Shown piece after piece: positions 54,648 through 60,774 of a DNA stretch of 60,774 bases (position 1 is the first letter of the stretch; each line of letters opens with the position of its first letter). Source of the stretch: Pyrinomonadaceae bacterium (GTDB lineage: Bacteria; Acidobacteriota; Blastocatellia; Pyrinomonadales; Pyrinomonadaceae); assembly GCA_025054715.1 (NCBI GenBank), contig JANWYH010000003.1:1-60774 (forward strand), in the 5' to 3' direction. A program made the position numbers and the translations under genes. The notes below the pieces were generated by a model. It was given only the letters and a program-made list of their open reading frames with translations, made no database searches and had not been told where the DNA came from.

Positions 54648-55946
54648 CTAAAGTCCGACTTTTCCTTCTGCAGAAGTTTTATATCTTTTCGGATAGAGAG
54701 GAAATTTCGCTACAAGTTCGGCTACTTGCTTGCGAACCTTTACCTTTACTTCTTCAGACTTTGGTTCTTTTATGACTTCGGCAATCATCTTTCCAATCTG
54801 TCGCATTTCCTCTTCTTTCATCCCGCGAGTAGTTAGTGCAGGCGTTCCAATACGGATACCTGAAGCAATAAAGGGCTTGTTAGGATCAAATGGAATCGTG
54901 TTTTTGTTAACTGTAATGTTGACTTCTTCGAGCGCTTTCTCTGCTTCCTTACCTGTAATGCCTTTGCCGTTTAGATAAACATCTACCAAAAGCAAGTGGT
55001 TATCGGTACCACCAGAAACAAGTCGCAATCCCTGATTTTTTAGCTCTTCTGCCAATGCTTTCGCATTTGACACTACCTGGCGTTGATAAACTTTGAAATC
55101 CTCGCGCAAGGCTTCGCCAAAGGCGACGGCCTTTGCTGCGATTATGTGAACAAGCGGTCCGCCTTGCACTCCAGGGAAAACAGCTCGATCAATTTCCTTC
55201 GCAAACTCCTCTTTGCACAAAATCAGTCCACCGCGCGGTCCTCGCAATGTTTTATGAGTTGTTGTCGTCACGAATTCGCAGTATGGAACAGGAGAGGGAT
55301 GGATTCCTGCAGCAACTAAACCTGCAATGTGAGCTATATCCGCCATGACTTTAGCACCGACAGATCGAGCAATTTCCGATATGCGCTCGAAGTCTATAAC
55401 CCTCGGATAAGCTGATGCTCCGCAAATTATTAGTTTCGGACGATGCAGCTTAGCAAGATTTTCAAGTTCATCATAGTCAATCTGCTCAGTTTCTCTATTA
55501 ACTCCATATTCAACGATTCGGTAGTTAATGCCTGAGAAATTAAGTGGATGCCCATGAGTAAGATGCCCGCCGTGCGTCAAATTCATTCCTAAAACGGTAT
55601 CACCATGTTTAAGCGTCGCTAGGAAAACCGCCATATTCGCTTGCGCTCCCGAATGAGGTTGAACATTGGCATGTTCTGCCTTAAAGATTTCCTTTGCCCG
55701 ATCAATAGCAACCTGTTCAACTACATCTACAAATTCACAGCCGCCGTAATATCTTTTCTTCGGATATCCTTCGGCATATTTATTCGTAAAAACCGAGCCC
55801 ATAGCTTCTAAAACGGCTTCAGAAACAAAATTTTCTGAAGCAATCAACTCCAAGCCATTTGCCTGCCTTCTTACCTCATCATCAATTGCTCTACTTATAA
55901 TTGGGTCTATTTCACTCAAAGGTGCGTTGAATTTACGATTCATCAT
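54648..55946 (-). CDS. glyA: Serine hydroxymethyltransferase
   Basis: 432 residues from ATG 55946, chosen because AGGAGAAAAGG precedes it; an earlier ATG at 55964 contains this ribosome binding site within its own reading frame. PLP lysine is in [37 protein letters not shown] and THGGHLTHG are intact. It converts serine to glycine and makes methylene-tetrahydrofolate, which thyA uses. It follows rpiB. Confidence 0.97.
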   Translation of the reverse strand: MMNRKFNAPLSEIDPIISRAIDDEVRRQANGLELIASENFVSEAVLEAMGSVFTNKYAEGYPKKRYYGGCEFVDVVEQVAIDRAKEIFKAEHANVQPHSGAQANMAVFLATLKHGDTVLGMNLTHGGHLTHGHPLNFSGINYRIVEYGVNRETEQIDYDELENLAKLHRPKLIICGASAYPRVIDFERISEIARSVGAKVMADIAHIAGLVAAGIHPSPVPYCEFVTTTTHKTLRGPRGGLILCKEEFAKEIDRAVFPGVQGGPLVHIIAAKAVAFGEALREDFKVYQRQVVSNAKALAEELKNQGLRLVSGGTDNHLLLVDVYLNGKGITGKEAEKALEEVNITVNKNTIPFDPNKPFIASGIRIGTPALTTRGMKEEEMRQIGKMIAEVIKEPKSEEVKVKVRKQVAELVAKFPLYPKRYKTSAEGKVGL

Positions 55947-55957
55947 TTCCTTTTCTC

Positions 55958-56395
55958 CTAACATTCGAGCTGCCTTATTTTCTCTACTCTTCTTGCGTGT
56001 CTTCCGCCTTCAAATCGAGCATCAAACCACGCACGGATAATTTTTGGAATCTCCTCTTTTGGAATAACCCTTGCACCGATGGCAAGAACGTTTGCGTCAT
56101 TGTGCTGGCGGGCAAGACGAGCTGTCTCTTCGTTCCAGGCCTGAGCTGCCCTAATTCCTCTAATTTTATTCGCAGCAATAGCAACTCCTATTCCTGAACC
56201 GCAAACAACTATTCCTTCACTAGCTTCGCCAGAAGCAACCCTTTTAGCAACAGCCGCCCCAAAATCAGGATAATCAACTGGCTCGGTTGAGTACGTTCCC
56301 AGGTCTTCATACTCAATTCCCATCTGCTCAAGCAGAGACTTTATCTGCTCTTTTACCTCAAACCCAGCATGATCTGCTCCTATCGCTACTTTCAC
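55958..56395 (-). CDS. rpiB: Ribose-5-phosphate isomerase B
   Basis: 145 residues. [15 protein letters not shown], the catalytic cysteine in [15 protein letters not shown], and [29 protein letters not shown] match RpiB/LacA. It interconverts ribose and ribulose 5-phosphates. The rpiB-glyA order is common in bacteria. Confidence 0.96.
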   Translation of the reverse strand: MKVAIGADHAGFEVKEQIKSLLEQMGIEYEDLGTYSTEPVDYPDFGAAVAKRVASGEASEGIVVCGSGIGVAIAANKIRGIRAAQAWNEETARLARQHNDANVLAIGARVIPKEEIPKIIRAWFDARFEGGRHARRVEKIRQLEC

Positions 56396-56421
56396 AGTTC
56401 TCTCCTAAACAACTAGAAAAC

Positions 56422-56772
56422 TTACTTAAAAATTTGAGAAGTGATACGGAAAAATTGATAAAACCCTATCAAAGCACCAAAAATTATCCCAACAACAATG
56501 CCTAAAGGTGCCGTTTCAAGCAAAGTATCAATTATCCAACCTATAGCCATCATAAAAACTACCGAGGCAAAAAGCGCAATAGCAGCACTCCATGCTAAAC
56601 CGCTTTCTCGTAATGATTTTGTTGTTTCCTCATCAAAAGCTTTTTTTGAAACTTCTTCAACGCTTTTTTTAACGAATCCGGGAAGACTCGTTCTTTCTTC
56701 AGAACTGGAGGCTGTAGAACTTATCTTCTCATCATTTGACTGTTCATTAGAATCAAGCAGGCTCTTTATCAT
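56422..56772 (-). CDS. AtpZ/AtpI-like putative F1Fo-ATPase accessory protein
   Basis: 116 residues. The first ~55 residues are polar and Ser/Glu-rich; two spans follow (about 60-80 and 90-108) with LAWSAAIALFASVVFMMAIGWIIDTLL and APLGIVVGIIFGALIGFYQFFR. This matches AtpZ/AtpI proteins near atp operons. No atp structural genes are in the window; the neighbours are rpiB and glyA. An AAGGA precedes the ATG. Confidence 0.85.
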   Translation of the reverse strand: MIKSLLDSNEQSNDEKISSTASSSEERTSLPGFVKKSVEEVSKKAFDEETTKSLRESGLAWSAAIALFASVVFMMAIGWIIDTLLETAPLGIVVGIIFGALIGFYQFFRITSQIFK

Positions 56773-56804
56773 AAGCCTATTCCTTCGAAAGCAAGCTTAC
56801 TCTG

Positions 56805-56810
56805 ATTATA
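56805..56810 (-). promoter_or_regulatory. -10 box of the atpZ-rpiB-glyA operon
   Basis: A perfect TATAAT on the minus strand, about 33 bases before ATG 56772, with a TG just upstream. The -35 is weak. It lies right after the T-run of the terminator below. Confidence 0.5.
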
Positions 56811-56821
56811 CATCTCTCGTA

Positions 56822-56868
56822 CTAAAAAATAAAAGAAGTGCTCGGTTTTGGGGGAAACCGAGCACTTC
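56822..56868 (-). terminator. Strong intrinsic terminator after the beta-helix gene
   Basis: A perfect 14-bp stem, GAAGTGCTCGGTTT / AAACCGAGCACTTC (56835-56848 with 56855-56868), is followed on the minus strand by TTTTATTTTTTAG. This is the strongest terminator in the window. Confidence 0.9.
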
Positions 56869-56870
56869 AC

Positions 56871-56924
56871 TCGTGGAAGAGTAGGCACAGGAGAGGAGGG
56901 GGAGAGTAGTTTTTTCTTCCACGA
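56871..56924 (-). other. Second stem-loop in the 3' untranslated region of the beta-helix gene
   Basis: TCGTGGAAGA (56871-56880) pairs with TCTTCCACGA (56915-56924) around a 34-base loop that is purine-rich on the plus strand (C/T-rich in the mRNA). It lies between the gene stop and the terminator, so the 3' UTR has two stacked hairpins. There is no T-run after this one. Confidence 0.55.
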
Positions 56925-56929
56925 AAGTC

Positions 56930-59074
56930 TCAATCTTCTGCGATGAAGTTGACTTGCATGTCCTCGTTCACAGTAATAACTTGTGCTCTGAAATTGTATC
57001 TTTTCGATACGGCTTCTATCACATAAACCTGTCCTGCTTCAACGTCAGCAAAGCTGTAATAGCCAAAGGCGTTTGTTATTGATATTCTCATCGCTCCGTT
57101 TTGATCTACAAGAATCACCCTAACACCCAGAATGCCGAAGCCTTTTTGATTCATAACACGCCCAGCTACTGTAACACCAGCTGAAGTCGGCGCTTGAACC
57201 TGTTGAGCTGCGGAAAACTCAGATGTGTCACCCGTAGTGAGATCAGTCGCAGTAGCAGTTACAAAATGCCCTACCGTTACGCCAACAGAAGCGTTAAAGT
57301 TTATGGTTGCAGCACCAGCTGCATTTGTAGTAACATTTGTTGCGCCTAAAAAAACAGCCCCTTCTCCATTACCGCTGGGATCTGCCGTGGGAACTGAGAA
57401 AAACTCTATCCTAAACGAACGATTCGGCGTGCTCAATAAAAGTCCTTGAATTACTGTTAAACTTCCAGAGCTTATAGCCGAAGTAAGCTGTGGAAAGTTC
57501 TGATAATTATTTCCATCGCCCGAATCCACATCTAGCGGGTCGTTCGCGGTGACGCCATTTGCATTCAGGCTACCAAGGTCTATACCAAGTCCAGCATTAT
57601 TGTTAATGCTATTTCTGTAAACTCTATTTCCGGTTGCACCAGCAAAAATAATGATCCCACCTTCTCCGAAACGTCCTGGTATAAGAGTTCCGTTTCCGTT
57701 GAACATAATAACGTTACCTTGACCTGATAAAGTACCACCAACTAAATTGCCAGTTGAAGTCGGCTGGTGAATATAGATGCCTGCCTCTGAATTTCCTAGT
57801 GGGCTAGTTCCGTTGGCTTGAGTTCCTATAAGATTTGCTTGAATTGTATTGTTGTTTCCCTCGTTTATCTCAATACCTACCTCATTACCTGAAATAAGGT
57901 TGTTGGAGATCGTATTCCCTGATGAGTTATTATCAACGCTAACCCCATTTTTGTTTCCAATTGATGAATTTCCAGCTAGATTGGTGCCAATGTAGTTACC
58001 AATAACCGTGTTAGAAGAGCCTCCGCCTATGTTCACACCATCGCCACCATTGCCGGAAAGTAAATTTCTAAGATCAGGGGTTAGGCCTCCAACTGTTGTA
58101 TTTGAGCCTGTGATGTAGATTCCTTGAGAACCGTTCGGAATTGCACTCATTCCAGAAGCATTTGTTCCGATCAAATTTCCCTGCACCAAGTTATTGGTAG
58201 AAGAGCCGATGATGCTAATACCATCACCAACATTACCTGAGATGAGGTTTCCTGGAGAGCATCCCAGAGTTGTTGAGCTACCTCCAATCGTATTTGAGGA
58301 GCCAAGTACAAAAACACCATCAGCAGAATTTGGAATAGAGCTATTTCCAGAAGCATTTGTTCCTATGTAGTTACCCTGTATAGCATTGTTATTGCTTCCG
58401 AAGACAACCAATCCATCACTGGCATTTCCAGAAATCAGATTTCTATGTGCTGGATTCACGCCGCCGATAGTGTTTGAATTTCCCATAATGAAAATACCAA
58501 CTCCATTTCCCGCTGCAGCATTACCTGATGAATTGGTGCCTATGTAGTTACCTGAAATTACATTATTATTCGTCCAAACTTCTATTCCACTTCCATCAAA
58601 ATTACTGATTACAAGTCCACGAATTGTGCTTCCACCGCTTCCTGGAGCAAGTGTTAATCCGTTAGCCCCAGTCCCAGCCCCGGCACCATTGATTACAATT
58701 CGAAGAGTTGCAGTCCCGCTGCAACTAGAATTAGGCTGAGATCCGGGTTGGGTGTATCCATCAATAACGACTGGATCGGTTATGTCAGGTAGAGCCGAAG
58801 CAAGATTTATAACATGAGGGCCTGAACCGGGGATGTTAAACTCTATAGTATCTAGACCGGGATTGTTGTTAGCTTGCTGAATTGCATCCCTTAATGTTCC
58901 CGGGCCACTATCACTAGCTGAGGTAACCGTATAGATTGCTTCAGGCTTAATCTTTTCGACGGATTTTTCAAATCCTCCAGCCTTTGATGAAGTACCGCTC
59001 AGCTTAATAATCGAAATCAGCACTACTACAACCACAGAGAACAACAAGATGAATCTTTCTTTCATGAATTTCAT
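56930..59074 (-). CDS. Secreted right-handed beta-helix repeat protein with C-terminal carboxypeptidase-regulatory-like domain
   Basis: 714 residues. An N-terminal hydrophobic stretch (about 8-24) is a signal peptide or anchor. TVTSASDSGPGTLRDAI (about 49-65) marks the start of a parallel beta-helix domain with repeated units of about 55 residues around GNYIGTN or GNLIGTN and a following SSNTIGG-like turn (about 140-460). A beta-sandwich part (about 530-620) and a carboxypeptidase-regulatory-like domain (about 630-714, with GRVMNQKGFGILGVRVILVD) follow. It is probably a surface protein that binds polysaccharide. Start M1 or M4. Confidence 0.85.
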   Translation of the reverse strand: MKFMKERFILLFSVVVVVLISIIKLSGTSSKAGGFEKSVEKIKPEAIYTVTSASDSGPGTLRDAIQQANNNPGLDTIEFNIPGSGPHVINLASALPDITDPVVIDGYTQPGSQPNSSCSGTATLRIVINGAGAGTGANGLTLAPGSGGSTIRGLVISNFDGSGIEVWTNNNVISGNYIGTNSSGNAAAGNGVGIFIMGNSNTIGGVNPAHRNLISGNASDGLVVFGSNNNAIQGNYIGTNASGNSSIPNSADGVFVLGSSNTIGGSSTTLGCSPGNLISGNVGDGISIIGSSTNNLVQGNLIGTNASGMSAIPNGSQGIYITGSNTTVGGLTPDLRNLLSGNGGDGVNIGGGSSNTVIGNYIGTNLAGNSSIGNKNGVSVDNNSSGNTISNNLISGNEVGIEINEGNNNTIQANLIGTQANGTSPLGNSEAGIYIHQPTSTGNLVGGTLSGQGNVIMFNGNGTLIPGRFGEGGIIIFAGATGNRVYRNSINNNAGLGIDLGSLNANGVTANDPLDVDSGDGNNYQNFPQLTSAISSGSLTVIQGLLLSTPNRSFRIEFFSVPTADPSGNGEGAVFLGATNVTTNAAGAATINFNASVGVTVGHFVTATATDLTTGDTSEFSAAQQVQAPTSAGVTVAGRVMNQKGFGILGVRVILVDQNGAMRISITNAFGYYSFADVEAGQVYVIEAVSKRYNFRAQVITVNEDMQVNFIAED

Positions 59075-59110
59075 AAAACTTCCTCCTAAGTTTTTCTTTA
59101 GCCTAAAAGT

Positions 59111-60774
59111 TTATGGTCTAGACACGCACCTAACATTGCTATAAGGACCTATTATGTTGCCACTTGGCGTCGAGAATATTCCCGCTATTCTATAGTATCT
59201 AGTACCACTTGGTCTGCCAGTCACGTTGTAGCTAAGAGGAGAGCTTCCAACGTCGGCTATAGTAGCAAAGTTGTTAGTCGTAATTCTTATGTCTTCTATG
59301 TAAGTGCCTATATCCGTCACCAGCAGGTCACTTGTCATTCGGAAACGAACTCTAACAGTCGTTCCGGCGTAGGGCGTTAAATCGAACTCTCTAGTTCCAA
59401 CAAACACTCCCGAAAAAGTGCCTAAAGTTACGAATGGCCCACCGTTGCTACTTAGCTCGACATTTATGAAATCAAAATCCTGCTCGGTGCTCTGATTGGT
59501 AAGGTAAGACAGCGAAGCTCCTTGACCAGCCGGTAAGGCCACACCAGGAGCAACCATAGTGAGAGATTCATCTTGCTGAACTAAATTAGGAATAAAGTAA
59601 GCAAGACTACCTGTGTTTGGATTCAAAGCGGAAATCCATTGAACGCTTCCCGACCACCTAGAATTTGCTCCATTAACTAGAGGAGTATTAGCATCGTCAA
59701 AGTAAATTTGACTTAGATTTGTTGCTTCTTCAATTCTATAACCAATCGGCGGAGTCCCTGTTGGAGCATTCCAATTGATTGTATAATTTCCGTCTAAATC
59801 AACGTTACAACCATTCAGGTCAATAGTTCCAGGCGAGGCTCCTGGATTGGTCTGAACCGGCGCATTGAAACTGCCGGTTGAGCCTGCCACTGCTCTGTAA
59901 TAAAAGGGCATTCTGAGGGTTTGTCCAGTAGAAGCATGAGTAGCGTAGATATACCACTGAAATTCAGTATTAGGTGAAATTTGTGCTCCATTTGCCACTG
60001 TGCGAACATAAAACACCGCTTGGCCCCTGGACGGCAACCTTACAGAGGTTATAGGATTGTTGCCAGCTTCATCCGAGGTGAAGCTAACCGAGAAAGCACT
60101 TCCAAGGTTTCTATTATTTGCAACGGTTAGATTATAAACTCCTCCACCGCCTCCAAGATCCCTGATTATAACCTTTCTCGTCCTAACAGTAGGTTGGACA
60201 AGTCCTGCCACAGGTTGATTTCCGAAGCTAGCTGTCGGCAACAAAACTTCTAAGTTACCATTTGGATCAAGCGTAGGTGGGTTTCGTAAAGGCATATTAA
60301 ATTCTCTTTGATCTCCTGCAGTATTCGGATCAGCATCTCTTAGAAGTAAAGTTGGTGAAACCATAATCGCCCTTAGAGAAAGCGCTCCTGCTACATTTAT
60401 GTGTCCTGCCCCGAGATCATTGATTGAAGTAGGTGCCGGGTCGGCTTGTGGTGATCCTAACCCAGTTCTCAAATTAGTTGCAGAGTTTTGTAGTAGTGCT
60501 CGCGCCACGGTTACAGCTTCAAATCTTTTGTTTCGATAATTCGGATCATTCAGATTAACTGTATCGAGCCCAAGTTGATTACGAACTCTCTGGCGAATGA
60601 GAACCATAGCCCCAGCTGTTATAGGACCCGAAAATGACGTCCCGTTGGCTTTTGTATAACCTGTCGGATTTGCCAAACCCAGAACCGCATCTGGCAGCCC
60701 ATCGGGAGTCGCAGCACCAGCAACACCGACACCCGGTGCTGTTACATCTGGTTTTATCTGCCTATAATTTGCCG
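59111..60774 (-). CDS. C-terminal part of a subtilisin-like (S8) serine peptidase, truncated by the window edge
   Basis: The frame is open to the right edge and encodes about 554 residues. The first visible part reads KPDVTAPGVGVAGAA, then a GTSFSGP motif with the catalytic serine, both diagnostic for the S8 family. After the catalytic domain come beta-rich domains (about residues 160-550) with no further catalytic motif. The Asp and His of the triad and the true start are outside. It lies 36 bases upstream of the beta-helix gene, so the two may be co-transcribed secreted proteins. Confidence 0.9.
   Translation of the reverse strand, partial: ANYRQIKPDVTAPGVGVAGAATPDGLPDAVLGLANPTGYTKANGTSFSGPITAGAMVLIRQRVRNQLGLDTVNLNDPNYRNKRFEAVTVARALLQNSATNLRTGLGSPQADPAPTSINDLGAGHINVAGALSLRAIMVSPTLLLRDADPNTAGDQREFNMPLRNPPTLDPNGNLEVLLPTASFGNQPVAGLVQPTVRTRKVIIRDLGGGGGVYNLTVANNRNLGSAFSVSFTSDEAGNNPITSVRLPSRGQAVFYVRTVANGAQISPNTEFQWYIYATHASTGQTLRMPFYYRAVAGSTGSFNAPVQTNPGASPGTIDLNGCNVDLDGNYTINWNAPTGTPPIGYRIEEATNLSQIYFDDANTPLVNGANSRWSGSVQWISALNPNTGSLAYFIPNLVQQDESLTMVAPGVALPAGQGASLSYLTNQSTEQDFDFINVELSSNGGPFVTLGTFSGVFVGTREFDLTPYAGTTVRVRFRMTSDLLVTDIGTYIEDIRITTNNFATIADVGSSPLSYNVTGRPSGTRYYRIAGIFSTPSGNIIGPYSNVRCVSRP

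Noticed and set aside
56930-59074. Beta-helix repeats as a CRISPR-like or tandem DNA array
   Set aside because: The repeats are protein-level units of about 55 residues with diverged DNA and no constant spacers.

Overview
The window is a dense, moderately AT-rich bacterial chromosome segment carrying mostly housekeeping genes. The organism is a diderm (TonB, two ExbD, ExbB, a BamD-like protein), aerobic or oxygen-exposed (Fe/Mn superoxide dismutase) heterotroph (GH15 glucoamylase-like enzyme, acetyl-CoA synthetase, malic enzyme). The order ispE / tRNA-Gln / prs / rplY / pth / rpsF / rpsR / rplI / dnaB, the rsfS-nadD-obg cluster, the many TPR proteins and the large secreted beta-helix and subtilase proteins resemble Acidobacteriota, perhaps Blastocatellia. 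That placement is inference from gene order and protein style, not from a marker-gene search. I see no insertion sequence, prophage, CRISPR array, rRNA operon or replication origin.

Layout. 1-142: tail of an SRPBCC-like protein. 183-4496 (minus): rsfS, nadD, obg, a DUF971 protein, a membrane protein, a secreted protein and a GNAT acetyltransferase. 4571-7056 (plus): TlpA-like lipoprotein thioredoxin and GH15 enzyme. 7043-17044 (minus): dnaB, ribosomal genes, pth, rplY, prs, tRNA-Gln, ispE, a hydrolase, truB and rel/spoT. 17119-20704 (minus): tonB, exbB, two exbD and a TPR lipoprotein. 20838-25356 (minus): secF, secD, yajC and a class III aminotransferase. 25622-31977 (plus): YyaL-type protein, acs, AtuA-like protein and EamA transporter. 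32006-34193 (minus): two methyltransferases and an orphan. 34241-35086: thyA. 35088-42109 (minus): TPR proteins, a BamD-like protein, rpe, a PASTA protein and pgi. 42181-44939 (plus): LexA-like regulator, malic enzyme and SOD. 44959-47608 (minus): two tandem family-4 uracil-DNA glycosylases and coaBC. 47699-53931 (plus): a small hypothetical, squalene/phytoene synthase, isoaspartyl peptidase, an ABC transporter with duplicated permease, and MgtC. Then a 476-base gene-free stretch and tRNA-Ser(GGA). 54648-56772 (minus): glyA, rpiB and atpZ-like. 56930-60774 (minus): a beta-helix surface protein and the C-terminal part of a subtilase.

Most genes are tightly packed with ATGA- or TAATG-type overlaps. 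The points that stand out are: (1) a LexA-like regulator that lacks both the cleavage site and the catalytic lysine and has a perfect palindrome between its own -35 and -10 boxes; (2) a tandem uracil-DNA glycosylase pair whose second copy has lost the iron-sulfur cysteines and the motif histidine while its last ~35 residues remain nearly identical to the first copy; (3) an rpsF start in which a six-A tract separates a good ATG from the S6 frame; and (4) intrinsic terminators placed so close to the next start codon that the next gene's promoter appears nested in the hairpin (rel, dnaB, exbB). I found no clear multi-gene system that is unknown; the LexA-like locus and the UDG pair are the best candidates for new biology.
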